A stretch of DNA of 64,000 nt from NCBI RefSeq assembly GCF_000720425.1, contig NZ_JOAJ01000002.1, forward strand, positions 186,001 to 250,000, given 5' to 3'. The notes beneath the pieces are model-generated. The model was not told the origin of the DNA. It saw nothing but the letters and a program-made list of their open reading frames with translations, and ran no database searches. Numbering within the stretch: the first letter of the stretch is position 1; the number at the start of each line of letters is the position of its first letter. Shown piece after piece: positions 35,624 through 44,750 of the stretch. This stretch comes from Nocardia rhamnosiphila NBRC 108938 (GTDB taxonomy: Bacteria > Actinomycetota > Actinomycetes > Mycobacteriales > Mycobacteriaceae). The position numbers and the translations under genes are program-made.

Positions 35624-36853
35624 ATGAAGAACCGGAGCATTCTCATATCCGGCGCCGGGATCGCCGGGCCGGCCCTGGCGTTCTGGCTACACAGATATGG
35701 TTTCCACCCGACCGTGGTCGAGCGCGCTCCCGCGCCCCGCACCGGTGGCCACCCGGTGGATATCCGCGGTACCGCCCGGCACGTGGCCGAGCGGATGGGG
35801 ATCGTCGACCGGGTCCGGGCGGCGAACACCGGAGCGCGGGGTATGGCCTTCGTCGACGCGGCGGGCAACCGGGTGGCGACGATGGGCACCGAGGTGTTCG
35901 GCGATTCGGGCGGACCCGTGGCCGAGATGTCGCTCCTGCGGACCGATCTCGCCCGGATCCTCTACGACACCACCCGCGCCGACATCGAATACGTTCACGG
36001 CGACGCGATCGGCGCCGTCGCACAGGACCGTACGGGTGTCCGGGTCGGCTTCGAACACGGTGCGCCCCGGCGGTTCGATCTGCTGGTCGGCGCGGACGGA
36101 GTGCACTCGAACGTCCGGCAGCTGGTATTCGGACCGACACAACGCTACCTGCGCGACCTCGGTTCCTACCTCTCGCTGTTCACCACCACCACCGAGCGGG
36201 ATCACGACGGCTGGCGGTTGATGTACACCGTGCCCGCGGGCAACGGCCGGCCCGGCCGGACCGCCGCTCTCTATCCGAAACCCGAGCCCGGCACCGCACT
36301 GGCCGGGTTCTTTCTGCGTTCGGCGCCGCTGTCCTACGACCGGGACGATATCGACGAACAGAAGCAGATCGTGGTCCGTGCCTTCGAAGGGGACGGGTGG
36401 GAGGTCCCCCGCATGCTCGACGCGATCCGGGATGCCACCGACTTCTACTTCGACAGAGTGGTCCAGATCGAGGTGGACACCTGGTCCCGGCAGCGGACGG
36501 TGCTGCTCGGGGACGCCGGTTACTGCGCGTCGCCGATGTCCGGTATCGGTACCAGCCTCGCACTCGTCGGCGCCTACATCCTGGCGGGCGAACTCGCCGC
36601 GGCCGACGGCGACCACACGGTCGCCTACCCCACCTACGAGGCGAAGATGCGCCGGTTCGTGGACCGCGCCCAAGAATTCGCACGCAATGCCGGCGACGGC
36701 GGCCTCATGCCGGACTCACGACTACAGCTCTGGCTGCGCAACCAGGCGATCCGCACCCTCCGGTATCTGCCGAGACACCTCGTCGGGCGCGGCATGGAGA
36801 AGGTGGCCCACACGGTCGAACTCGACGACTACCGCACCCCCGCCCATCACTGA
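35624..36853 (+). CDS. FAD-dependent monooxygenase
   Basis: This 409-residue class A flavoprotein hydroxylase has the N-terminal dinucleotide motif ISGAGIAGPALAF (GxGxxG at about 9-15), the DG motif LLVGADGVHSNVR and the second FAD motif VLLGDAGYCASPMSGIGTSLAL. ATG 35624 follows GGAGAAG. Relatives hydroxylate aromatic compounds or inactivate antibiotics such as tetracyclines and rifamycins. It heads an operon with a PhnB-like protein and a membrane protein and is divergent from the GntR-TetR regulator, an arrangement that fits inducible detoxification. Confidence 0.9.
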   Translation: MKNRSILISGAGIAGPALAFWLHRYGFHPTVVERAPAPRTGGHPVDIRGTARHVAERMGIVDRVRAANTGARGMAFVDAAGNRVATMGTEVFGDSGGPVAEMSLLRTDLARILYDTTRADIEYVHGDAIGAVAQDRTGVRVGFEHGAPRRFDLLVGADGVHSNVRQLVFGPTQRYLRDLGSYLSLFTTTTERDHDGWRLMYTVPAGNGRPGRTAALYPKPEPGTALAGFFLRSAPLSYDRDDIDEQKQIVVRAFEGDGWEVPRMLDAIRDATDFYFDRVVQIEVDTWSRQRTVLLGDAGYCASPMSGIGTSLALVGAYILAGELAAADGDHTVAYPTYEAKMRRFVDRAQEFARNAGDGGLMPDSRLQLWLRNQAIRTLRYLPRHLVGRGMEKVAHTVELDDYRTPAHH

Positions 36854-36879
36854 GAAACCCGATACGAAGGAGAAAGACC

Positions 36880-37329
36880 ATGCAAGCGAGCACATTCCTG
36901 TGGTTCGACGGGCACGCCGAGGAAGCCGCCGAACTCTACACCCGCGTGGTCGCCGGGTCGGCGATCCTGGACCGGCAACGCGACACGGACGGCCGTGTCG
37001 TCACCGTCGTCTTCGATCTCGGCGGACAACGCTGTATCGCCCACAACGGCGGACCACAGTTCACCTTCGGCGGTGGTATCTCGCTGTACCTCGACTGCGA
37101 GAGCCAGGAGGAAGTCGATACCGCGTGGGCGGCCCTCACCGAGGGCGGGAAGGAGGGGCCGGGCGGTTCGCTGACCGATCGCTTCGGGGTCACCTGGCAG
37201 GTCGTCCCGACCGCGCTCGCGGACCTGCTGACGGCCGCCGACCCGGCCGCGGCCGACCGTATCCTCACCGCGATACACGCCATGACCAGGATCGATATCC
37301 AGGGTCTGATCGAGGCACGCGACCGATGA
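36880..37329 (+). CDS. VOC/PhnB-like family protein
   Basis: This 149-residue PhnB-like vicinal-oxygen-chelate protein has the signatures TFLWFDGHAEEAAELYTRV at the N-terminus and LTDRFGVTWQVVP near residue 106. A strong GAAGGAGA ribosome site precedes ATG 36880. It lies 26 bp after the monooxygenase and overlaps the membrane-protein gene by 4 bp. It may bind or process the monooxygenase substrate or product. Confidence 0.87.
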   Translation: MQASTFLWFDGHAEEAAELYTRVVAGSAILDRQRDTDGRVVTVVFDLGGQRCIAHNGGPQFTFGGGISLYLDCESQEEVDTAWAALTEGGKEGPGGSLTDRFGVTWQVVPTALADLLTAADPAAADRILTAIHAMTRIDIQGLIEARDR

Positions 37330-38390
37330 GCGACCGGCCCGGGTCCGCGGCACCGCGGCCGGCACGGTGGTCTCCGCGCTCGGGGCCGGCGGTGCGGGAC
37401 CGGGACGGACCGCCGGAGCAGGGACGCTTGCGCGCCGCGTGGACATTGGTGCTGCTGACCACCCTGTGCGCGGAGCTGACCTTCACCGCTGTCGCCGTCC
37501 CCTTCACCTGGCTGCTCCTGCCGCTGCTGATGGTGATGTACGGTGCCGGCGTCCTCGTGGTCCGCGAGGCCGTCACCCGGGCCGGCGGCGGGTGGCCGAG
37601 CCTGGTCGTGCTCGGCCTGGCCTATCAGCTGGCCGAGGACGGGCTCGGGTTACAGGCCCTGACGAGCCCGCACATGTACGGTGCCGCCGACTGGGGGTGG
37701 CGGGCATTCGGGGTGAACTGGACCTACTGGGAATCGCAGATCGGGGTGCACGTGGTGTTCAGTGTGCTCGTCCCGATCATGCTCACCGACCTGATCTTTC
37801 CGGCGCATCGCCGGCGCCCGTACCTGGGCACCCGCGGACTCGCGGGGATCGGGGTGCTGGCGGTGATCGGAGTGGTCGGGCTGCGGCTCGTCATCTCGGC
37901 CACCGAGGACCCCGGCTACCGGACCCCGTGGGCGTGGACGGCCGGATTCCTCGTCGCCATCGCGACACTGGGCTGGGCGGCGCTGCGCGTTCTACCGGGC
38001 CGGCGAATCCCCGGTCCGGCGTCCGCGCCGGCCGCACCACGGGTCGCGCTCGCCGGCGGTGCGGCCGCGGTGGTGACCGTCGCGTTCCTGGCCCTGCTGC
38101 TGCCGCCCGGACTGGGACCCGAGCCGGTTTTGGGTGCGGGCGTCCCACGCTTTCTCCCGCCGGCCCTCGCGGGTGCACTGGCATTCGGCTCCGGATGGCT
38201 GCTGCTGCGGTGGCAGGTCACGCCCGGTTGGAGCGACCGGCACCGCCTGTGGGTGGCCGGGGGCATCCTCACCGGTCACACCGTGTTCATGATGCCCGCG
38301 TCACCGGTCGCCGTGGTCACCGGCGCGGTCACCCTGGTGGTGGAGGTGGTCCTGCTCGGGCTGCTGGCACGACGACTGCCGAGCCGGTGA
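37326..38390 (+). CDS. Polytopic membrane protein of unknown function
   Basis: This 354-residue protein has a basic N-terminal tail and about nine hydrophobic segments spread from residue 38 to the C-terminus. I see no transporter signature. ATG 37326 overlaps the preceding PhnB-like stop (ATGA). As third gene of the monooxygenase operon it may help in efflux or membrane access of the operon's substrate. Confidence 0.8.
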   Translation: MSDRPGSAAPRPARWSPRSGPAVRDRDGPPEQGRLRAAWTLVLLTTLCAELTFTAVAVPFTWLLLPLLMVMYGAGVLVVREAVTRAGGGWPSLVVLGLAYQLAEDGLGLQALTSPHMYGAADWGWRAFGVNWTYWESQIGVHVVFSVLVPIMLTDLIFPAHRRRPYLGTRGLAGIGVLAVIGVVGLRLVISATEDPGYRTPWAWTAGFLVAIATLGWAALRVLPGRRIPGPASAPAAPRVALAGGAAAVVTVAFLALLLPPGLGPEPVLGAGVPRFLPPALAGALAFGSGWLLLRWQVTPGWSDRHRLWVAGGILTGHTVFMMPASPVAVVTGAVTLVVEVVLLGLLARRLPSR

Positions 38391-38460
38391 GGGTCACGGC
38401 GCGGCCGGAGGCGCGACAGCGGCCCGCCCGTGGCATCGGCCACGGTGGCCGGACCGCCGT

Positions 38461-39087
38461 TCACGGCCCGGGCTCGGCCGCGGGGGGCTCGGCGCGCAAT
38501 GCGGCCAGCGCGAGCCGGGCATAGCGACGCCAGATATCGGCATCCCGGATATCGAGATCGATCAGGGCGCGCGCCGCACCGGAGACCAGGACCTGAACAT
38601 CCATTCCGGTGGCGTCCGCGCGCAGGCTGCCCTGCGCGCGCCCCAGCGCCAGGATCTGCTCCAGATGCCGTTCCAGGCGTTCGTCGCCGAACCCTTCGAC
38701 CCCGCTGAGGACCTCGATCATCAGCCGGTCCTCGGCCAGCCGGGTGGTGACCTGTTCCAGCAGCGCCTCGAGCGCGCGGTAGGCGTCGGTGCGCGCCGCC
38801 TCGGCGGCGTCGGTGGCGAGTTGATGGAACCAGTCGAGGTGCATCCGCGCCAGCGCGCGCACCAGATCCGACTTGGTCGGGTAACTGCGGTAGACGGTCG
38901 CCTTGCCCACGCCGGCGCGTGCGGCCACCTGCGGGATGGTGGCCCCGATGCCGTACTCGGTGAACACTTCGATCGCCGCGGTCAGCACGCGTTCGTGGTT
39001 CTGCCGGGCATCGGCCCGCCGCCCGGCCCAGCTCTCGGCGTCGTCGGTGTTCGTGGCGTCCCGCTCGGAAGTCGGCATGGTGGTCAT
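38461..39087 (-). CDS. TetR-family transcriptional regulator
   Basis: This 208-residue TetR regulator has the helix-turn-helix ATIPQVAARAGVGKATVYRSYPTKSDLV (about 48-75) and an alpha-helical ligand domain. ATG 39087, with an alternative ATG three codons on. It is divergent from the MMPL transporter gene. The 178-bp gap holds a perfect TGAGAC-N4-GTCTCA palindrome 40 bp upstream of its start, so it probably represses the transporter and itself. Confidence 0.92.
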   Translation of the reverse strand: MTTMPTSERDATNTDDAESWAGRRADARQNHERVLTAAIEVFTEYGIGATIPQVAARAGVGKATVYRSYPTKSDLVRALARMHLDWFHQLATDAAEAARTDAYRALEALLEQVTTRLAEDRLMIEVLSGVEGFGDERLERHLEQILALGRAQGSLRADATGMDVQVLVSGAARALIDLDIRDADIWRRYARLALAALRAEPPAAEPGP

Positions 39088-39126
39088 CGTGCCGCCCGCA
39101 GGCCCGCCGGATGCGACGGTTCGGAC

Positions 39127-39142
39127 TGAGACCCACGTCTCA
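39127..39142. promoter_or_regulatory. TetR-type palindrome TGAGAC-N4-GTCTCA
   Basis: A perfect 6-4-6 palindrome in the tetR/mmpL divergent gap. Two further dyads, GGACCC-TC-GGGTCC (39188-39201) and GGAC-N6-GTCC (39228-39241), follow with centres exactly 40 bp apart. Confidence 0.55.
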
Positions 39143-39265
39143 TCGCGGGGGTCGAGGTGAGTTGCTCCACATCTGCCTCCCTGAAGTGGACCCTCGGGTC
39201 CGGTTGCTCCTACCCTCGAGCATAACCGGACTACATGGTCCACATAATCACTTGGAGGAGCACCC

Positions 39266-41521
39266 ATGGCGTGGCAGTTGTTCCGGCTCGGCCGGTGGTC
39301 GTTCGTCCACCGCAGGGTGGTAGCGGCCGTCTGGGTGGCGCTGCTGGCCGTCCTGGCGGTCGGGGCGGCGACATTGTCGGGGAAGACAAGCGAGAAGTTC
39401 GAGCTGCCCGGTATCGAGTCCACGCAGGCGTTCGAACTCATCGAGGAACGCAGTCCGCAGGCGAAACCCGACGGCGCGACCGCACGGGTGGTGTTCGAAG
39501 CGCCCGCGGGCCGGTCGCTGACCGAACCCGGCTACAGCTCGGCGATCACCGCGGCACTGCGCGGGCTGACCACCGAGAATGTGCAGTCGGTGACCGATCC
39601 GGTCACCGGGGGCACGATCTCCGAGGACGGCCGGGTCGGCTACGCCGCGGTCGGTTACAGCAAGACATCCAACGAACTCCTCGATTCCGACCGGACCGCG
39701 CTGGAAGACGCGGCGCACGCCGCGCAGGACGCGGGGCTGCATGTCGCCGTCGGCGGTGACGCGCTCACCGAATTCGAGATGCCACTGGCCGAGGTGATCG
39801 GCGTCGCGGTCGCGCTGGTGGTGCTGGCGATCACCTTCGGATCGCTGGTGGCCGCGGGCATGCCGCTGCTGACCGCGCTCGTCGGCGTCGGAATCGGGAT
39901 GCTCGCCATCACCACCCTCACCGGATTCGTCGAACTGAGCTCGGTGACCCCGGCACTGGGCACCATGCTCGGACTGGCGGTCGGCATCGACTACGCGCTG
40001 TTCATCATGTCCCGGTACCAGAGCGAGGTCCGCGCGGGCCGCTCGCTGGAGGAGGCCGCCGGCCGCGCGGTCGGTACCGCGGGCTCGGCGGTGGTCTTCG
40101 CCGGACTGACCGTCGTCATCGCCCTGGTCGGTCTGGCCGTGTGCAATATCGGGTTCCTCACCCAGATGGGTCTGGGTGGTGCGTTCACCGTCGCGATCGC
40201 CGTGCTCATCTCACTGACCCTGCTCCCGGCCATTCTCGGCTTCGCCGGCGACAAGGTCATGCGCGGACGCCCGCGCTACCTGGCGAAGCAAACCGGTGGC
40301 ACGGAGTTCCGGACTCACGGTCGCCGCTGGGTGGAGGGGATCTCCCGGCACAAATGGCCCGCACTGGCCGGCGGTATCGCCCTCGCCGCCGTGGCCGCCC
40401 TCCCGATGGCGTCCATGCAGCTGGCACTGCCCGACGACTCCAGCAAGCCCGCCGGGAGCGACGCCCGGGTGGCCTACGACCTGATCGCCGACAATTTCGG
40501 CGCCGGCGCCAACGGTCCGCTCGTCGTGGTCGTGGACACCGCGAACGCCCCGGACCCGGCGGCGGCCGTGCAGACGGCCACCGACCATCTGCAGGCACTG
40601 GCCGCGCGGGCGGGCTCGGATATCGCGACCGTCGTGCCGGCGGTCACCAGCGCCGCCCCGCAGGCGCAGCAGGCCTTCACCCAGCAACTCGCGACGGTCC
40701 GGTTCGCCACCCTCACGGTGATCCCCGGCTCCGGTCCCTCGGACCAGGCCACCAAGGATCTCGTCGCCGAGATCCGCGCCGCCGTCGCCGATCTGCCCGC
40801 CGAGACCGGCGCCCGCGCACTGGTGACCGGTCAGACCGCGGTCGGCGTCGATATCGCCAACAAACTGACCCAGGTGTTCCCGATCTACCTCGCCGTGGTC
40901 GTGGGGCTGGCGATCTTCCTGCTGATCGCGGTGTTCCGCTCGATCTGGGTGCCGATCAAGGCGGCGCTGGGCTTCCTGCTCTCGGTCGGCGTCTCGCTCG
41001 GCGCCACCGTCGCGGTCTTCCAATGGGGCTGGCTGAACCAGCTCATCGGCCTCGACAGCACGAGCCCGGTCCTGTTCATCCTGCCGATCCTGTTGACCGG
41101 CATCCTGTTCGGTCTCGCCATGGACTACGAGGTGTTCCTGGTCAGCCGGATGCGCGAGGCCTACGTCCACGGCGCACCGGCCCGCCGCGCCGTGCTCGAG
41201 GGGTTCACCCACAGCGCCCGCGTGGTGGTCGCCGCCGCGATCATCATGGTCGGCGTCTTCGCCGGATTCGCGCTCACCGACGATGTCATCCTCAAGACCA
41301 TCGGTTTCGCGCTGGCGGTCGGCGTGCTGGCCGATGCCTTCCTGGTGCGCATGCTCATCGTGCCCGCGTTCATGTTGATCGTGGGCGAGCGGATCTGGTG
41401 GATGCCGAAGTGGCTGGCGCCGCTGGTGCCCGCCTTCGATATCGAGGGCGAGAAGCTCACCGAACGGCTCGACGGCGCCTCCGGTGAGCCCGCCGAGGAA
41501 CGGGTCCTGGCCACCCAGTGA
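39266..41521 (+). CDS. MMPL/RND-family transporter
   Basis: This 751-residue RND-type membrane protein of the MmpL family has about 12 transmembrane helices in two halves, each with a large extracytoplasmic domain. The proton-relay Asp-Tyr pairs appear as LAVGIDYALFIMSRYQ in the first half and LAMDYEVFLVSRMREA in the second. GGAGGAG lies 7 bp before ATG 39266. Such proteins export lipids, siderophores or drugs in mycolic actinobacteria. Probable control is by the divergent TetR gene. Confidence 0.93.
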   Translation: MAWQLFRLGRWSFVHRRVVAAVWVALLAVLAVGAATLSGKTSEKFELPGIESTQAFELIEERSPQAKPDGATARVVFEAPAGRSLTEPGYSSAITAALRGLTTENVQSVTDPVTGGTISEDGRVGYAAVGYSKTSNELLDSDRTALEDAAHAAQDAGLHVAVGGDALTEFEMPLAEVIGVAVALVVLAITFGSLVAAGMPLLTALVGVGIGMLAITTLTGFVELSSVTPALGTMLGLAVGIDYALFIMSRYQSEVRAGRSLEEAAGRAVGTAGSAVVFAGLTVVIALVGLAVCNIGFLTQMGLGGAFTVAIAVLISLTLLPAILGFAGDKVMRGRPRYLAKQTGGTEFRTHGRRWVEGISRHKWPALAGGIALAAVAALPMASMQLALPDDSSKPAGSDARVAYDLIADNFGAGANGPLVVVVDTANAPDPAAAVQTATDHLQALAARAGSDIATVVPAVTSAAPQAQQAFTQQLATVRFATLTVIPGSGPSDQATKDLVAEIRAAVADLPAETGARALVTGQTAVGVDIANKLTQVFPIYLAVVVGLAIFLLIAVFRSIWVPIKAALGFLLSVGVSLGATVAVFQWGWLNQLIGLDSTSPVLFILPILLTGILFGLAMDYEVFLVSRMREAYVHGAPARRAVLEGFTHSARVVVAAAIIMVGVFAGFALTDDVILKTIGFALAVGVLADAFLVRMLIVPAFMLIVGERIWWMPKWLAPLVPAFDIEGEKLTERLDGASGEPAEERVLATQ

Positions 41522-41580
41522 TCCGGCATCCATTGCCCGACCGGCCGGACCGGCCCGCTCGCCGCAGTGGTCCGGTGCTG

Positions 41581-41610
41581 CCGCGGTCGCCTTCGACGAG
41601 GCGACCGCGG
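41581..41610 (+). terminator. Hairpin terminator after MMPL gene
   Basis: CCGCGGTCGCC and GGCGACCGCGG are perfect 11-bp arms with an 8-nt loop, 59 bp after the transporter stop. Confidence 0.6.
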
Positions 41611-41868
41611 TCCGGTCGCGTTCCGAACCCCGATCCCCGGACTCACCGAACGGCTGCGGCTCCGAGCGGTCGAGACCGGGCACTTCCACACCGCGGTGAT
41701 GCTGCGCTCGGAAGCAGAGCTACGCCGAGCACCGGCGGGCGACGGCCGAGCGTGGCGCGAGGACCACGACTCGGCTACGCCGGTGCATGCCTCGTGGCGC
41801 GCGGCCGAGGAGCGGCGCCCGCAGTCCCGGCCCCCTGGATTCGCCCGGCGGAGCAACCGCGATTCGGC
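41611..41868. other. Intergenic region, coding-like but unassigned
   Basis: The gap between the MMPL and luciferase-like genes (41522-41905) holds the terminator, this stretch and a MerR-type promoter. A rightward frame (41567-41872) is open with host-like codon bias, including GLTERLRLRAVETGHFHTAV, but I recognise no family and it overlaps the hairpin. Confidence 0.2.
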
Positions 41869-41899
41869 TTGACCTGGAGCGCACTCCAACTTCTAGCCT
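41869..41899 (+). promoter_or_regulatory. MerR-type promoter (19-bp spacer with internal dyad)
   Basis: TTGACC (-35) and TAGCCT (-10) are separated by 19 bp, and the spacer contains the palindrome TGGAG-CGCA-CTCCA (41875-41888). An over-long spacer with a centred dyad is diagnostic of MerR-family activation. The -10 ends 6 bp before the ATG, so the mRNA is leaderless or nearly so. Confidence 0.65.
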
Positions 41900-41905
41900 G
41901 TGGGC

Positions 41906-42754
41906 ATGCGATTCGCGTTCAAGACCTCACCGCAGGACACCACCTGGGCCGATATGCTGGCCGTCTGGCGGGCCGCCGACGATATCGAGATCTACGAATC
42001 CGGATGGACCTTCGACCACTTCTATCCGATCTTCTCCGATTCCACCGGGCCGTGCCTGGAGGGCTGGACCACGCTGACCGCACTGGCCCAGGCCACCGAA
42101 CGCCTACGGCTCGGCACCATGGTGACCGGTGTGCACTACCGGCATCCCGCGGTACTGGCCAATATGGCCGCCTCGCTCGACATCATCTCCGGTGGTCGTC
42201 TGGAGCTCGGGATCGGCGCCGGCTGGAACGAGGAGGAGTCCGGCGCCTACGGCATCCCGCTCGGCACGATCACCGAGCGCATGGACCGGTTCGAGGAGGC
42301 CTGCCAGGTACTCGTCGGAATGCTGAGCCGGGAGACCACCGATTTCGACGGCAAGTTCTATCAGCTGACCGGTGCCCGCAACGAACCCAAGGGCCCGCAG
42401 CGCCCACATCCGCCGATCTGCATCGGCGGCAACGGTGAGAAGCGCACGCTCCGGATCACCGCCCGCTACGCCCAGCACTGGAATTTCGTCAACGGCACCA
42501 CCGCGGAATTCGCGCGCAAACGCGATGTCCTGGCGGCGCACTGCGCCGATATCGGCCGCGATCCGAAGGAAATCCTGCTCTCGGCGCAGCGACGGCTCGA
42601 CCCCGGTCTCGGCTACGGAGAGCTGCTCGAGTGGGCGGCCGCGCTGGGTGCCGAAGGGCTGGATCTCGCGATCGTCTACCTGCCGCCGCCGCACGATCCG
42701 GCGGTGCTGGAGCCGCTGGCCGAGGCCATCCGGGATTCCGGGCTCGCGTCGTGA
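41906..42754 (+). CDS. LLM-class F420-dependent oxidoreductase
   Basis: This 282-residue luciferase-like TIM-barrel protein has the signatures GWTTLTALAQATERLRLGTMV, IISGGRLELGIGAGWNEEE and PICIGGNGEKRTLRI, typical of the F420-dependent subgroup (TIGR03560-like). It would use reduced F420 or FMN to reduce or oxygenate a substrate. ATG 41906 is preferred over GTG 41900. It is probably under MerR-type control, but no merR gene is nearby. Substrate unknown. Confidence 0.9.
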   Translation: MRFAFKTSPQDTTWADMLAVWRAADDIEIYESGWTFDHFYPIFSDSTGPCLEGWTTLTALAQATERLRLGTMVTGVHYRHPAVLANMAASLDIISGGRLELGIGAGWNEEESGAYGIPLGTITERMDRFEEACQVLVGMLSRETTDFDGKFYQLTGARNEPKGPQRPHPPICIGGNGEKRTLRITARYAQHWNFVNGTTAEFARKRDVLAAHCADIGRDPKEILLSAQRRLDPGLGYGELLEWAAALGAEGLDLAIVYLPPPHDPAVLEPLAEAIRDSGLAS

Positions 42755-42897
42755 ACCGGGCCCGGACGGCTCGCCCCCGTATCTGCTGAACAGTTGTGTG
42801 CCGTGGGGCGAGTCCGCGGAGGGATCGAAGGGGACGTTGCGGCCCGGGGGTCCGGCCGGAGAACACGAACGGGTATCCGGCGACGGCCGAAACTGTC

Positions 42898-42921
42898 GAG
42901 TGACCGAGTGACCGAGTGACC
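42898..42921. repeat. Short tandem repeat, 3 x GAGTGACC
   Basis: Three perfect 8-bp copies in tandem in the gap between two luciferase-like genes. The remaining gap (42755-43005) shows no gene. Confidence 0.6.
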
Positions 42922-43005
42922 GGGCAAAGATTCGCCGACGGCACGGCACCGGCCGGGCCGCGGCGGACGATCGGATCGCCCCGCGCGGCCCGGACGCCGA
43001 GCCGC

Positions 43006-43878
43006 TCAGGTGGTGCGGGCGATGACCTGCTCGGCGAAGCGGGACAGGTTCGCGATCTTGGTGTCCAGGCTCTCGGTGTCCTGCTCACGGGTGTAGGGGT
43101 TGCGGAAGCCGACGATCACATCGGTGACGCCCTTGTCCTCCAGACGCTTCACGCCGTCCACGGTGAAACCGTCCAGCGAGATGACGTGCACCTCGAAATC
43201 GTCGCGCGTTCCGTATTCGGCGCGCAACGCGCCGAGTTCGGCGAGTAGCCGGTCCAGTTCCGCCGGATCACCGCCGGCGTGCATCCAGCCGTCACCGAGC
43301 CGGGCGGCACGACGCAGCGCGGGGCGGCTGTGCCCGCCGATGAGCAACGGAATCGGTTCGGTGGGTACCGGCGCGATCTTGATCGGCGGCAGGTCGTAGA
43401 ACTCGCCGTGGAATTCGAAATAGCCGCCGGCGGTGAGCCCGCGGACGATCTCGAGGCATTCGTCCATGCGCTTGCCGCGCTTGTCGAACGGCACATCGAA
43501 GATCTCGAAATCGTCGGGCCACGGGCTGATCCCGACGCCCAGCCCGAGCCGGTTGCCACTCAGCGCCGCCACCGACGCCGCCTGCTTGGCCACCAGCACC
43601 GGCGGGCGGATCGGCAGCTTCAGGACGAACGGGGTGAACCGCAAAGTGGTGGTGGCCGCGGCCAGGGCGGCGGCGAGCACGAAGGTCTCGACGAAGGGCT
43701 TGTCCTCCAGAAAATCCCGGCTGCCGTCCGGGGTGTAGGGATAGGTGGCATCGGAGTCGCGCGGATAGGCGATGCTGTCGGCCAGCACCATCGACGTGTA
43801 CCCGGCCGCCTCGGCGGCCTGCGCCAAGGGGATGTAGTAGGACGGGTCGGTCATGGTCTCGGCGTAGGTGAACCGCAT
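43006..43878 (-). CDS. LLM-class F420-dependent oxidoreductase
   Basis: This 290-residue luciferase-like oxidoreductase (TIGR03619-type) starts MRFTYAETMTDPSYYIPLAQ and has TLRFTPFVLKLPIRPPVLVAK and SGNRLGLGVGISPWPDDF. ATG 43878 is directly upstream of the fold. It diverges from an EthD-domain gene across a 56-bp gap containing a KstR-like palindrome, so the pair probably shares one repressor. Confidence 0.9.
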   Translation of the reverse strand: MRFTYAETMTDPSYYIPLAQAAEAAGYTSMVLADSIAYPRDSDATYPYTPDGSRDFLEDKPFVETFVLAAALAAATTTLRFTPFVLKLPIRPPVLVAKQAASVAALSGNRLGLGVGISPWPDDFEIFDVPFDKRGKRMDECLEIVRGLTAGGYFEFHGEFYDLPPIKIAPVPTEPIPLLIGGHSRPALRRAARLGDGWMHAGGDPAELDRLLAELGALRAEYGTRDDFEVHVISLDGFTVDGVKRLEDKGVTDVIVGFRNPYTREQDTESLDTKIANLSRFAEQVIARTT

Positions 43879-43910
43879 AATCGGCCTTTCTGCTGATCGG
43901 TCGGGTGAAG

Positions 43911-43924
43911 TAGAACACGTGCTA
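43911..43924. promoter_or_regulatory. KstR-like box
   Basis: TAGAACACGTGCTA matches the KstR operator outline TNNAACNNGTTNNA at all but one position and lies 11 bp before the EthD ATG, between divergent genes. Another TetR family member could use the same layout. Confidence 0.5.
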
Positions 43925-43934
43925 GTTTTTCGCG

Positions 43935-44609
43935 ATGGCAAAACTGATCATCGCGCTGCACGGCACCGGCCTCGGCGCCCGGCTCGCCGCGCCGGAACTC
44001 CGGAACGCCCTGGCCACCGCGGGAGCGACCGCCGTCGCGCTGAACCTCGACGACGCCGATGTGGCCCCCGCGATGATGCGCTTCGGCCCTGCCGCACCGA
44101 TCACCGCGCTGGTCTCGGTGTGGACCGACGGCGACCCCGCCGCCGCGCTCGACGTGGTGTCCGATGCGGCGGAGGAACCGGCCCCGCACGCCTACCGGGT
44201 CCGCGAACACGTCCGCCTGGACCCACTGCCGGTACCCGACGGCACCCGCAGCGACGCCCTGGCCGATATCGCGCTGCTCCGCCGGCCCGAGTCGATGCCC
44301 CGAGCGGAATACCTGCGGTACTGGCTGGTCCATCACACCCCGATCGCGATCCGCACCCAGAACACCGTGGCCTATATCCAGAACGTCGTCGAGGAAGCGC
44401 TCACCCCGTCGGCACCGGATATCGCCGCCGTCGTCGAGGAACATTTCCCCATGGCGGCGATGACCGACCCGCACGCGTTCTACGGCAGCGGCGGTGACAA
44501 GACCGAACTCGACCGCCGGATCACCGAACTGATGGCCAGCGTCGCCCGCTTCGGCGCGGACACCGGGCTGGACCTGATACCCACCAGCCGCTACCACTGG
44601 AACCTCTGA
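43935..44609 (+). CDS. EthD-domain protein
   Basis: This 224-residue protein contains an EthD-type ferredoxin-like domain in its middle (SMPRAEYLRYWLVHHTPIAI, about 121-140, the conserved xxYxxYWxxxHxP motif). EthD proteins support ring or ether-cleaving oxidations, and some are dimeric alpha-beta barrel enzymes. It is divergent from a luciferase-like oxidoreductase. Its end is 36 bp before the first operator of the catabolic island, and it may belong functionally to it. Confidence 0.78.
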   Translation: MAKLIIALHGTGLGARLAAPELRNALATAGATAVALNLDDADVAPAMMRFGPAAPITALVSVWTDGDPAAALDVVSDAAEEPAPHAYRVREHVRLDPLPVPDGTRSDALADIALLRRPESMPRAEYLRYWLVHHTPIAIRTQNTVAYIQNVVEEALTPSAPDIAAVVEEHFPMAAMTDPHAFYGSGGDKTELDRRITELMASVARFGADTGLDLIPTSRYHWNL

Positions 44610-44644
44610 GAACACGGTTCCGCGGCGGCCGCCGACGCTGTCCG

Positions 44645-44661
44645 GGTTCGCTCACCGGACC
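44645..44661. promoter_or_regulatory. Island operator, copy 1 (enoyl-CoA hydratase operon)
   Basis: GGTTCGCTCACCGGACC, extended CGGG...CCCG, about 90 bp before the hydratase start. One of six related sites in the island matching GGTYCGSYSANCRGACC. Confidence 0.6.
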
Positions 44662-44750
44662 CGCGACCGTGCCCGGGAAAACGCTGATCGTCGATACTCG
44701 AGCCCTCCCGCGGTTCGACGAACCAGCCAGACCATCGCATCGGAGCCGGT

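Noticed and set aside
41567..41872. 101-codon rightward ORF in the MMPL/luciferase-like gap
   Set aside because: Overlaps the terminator hairpin and the MerR-type promoter; host-like codon use but no recognisable family, so kept only as a note.
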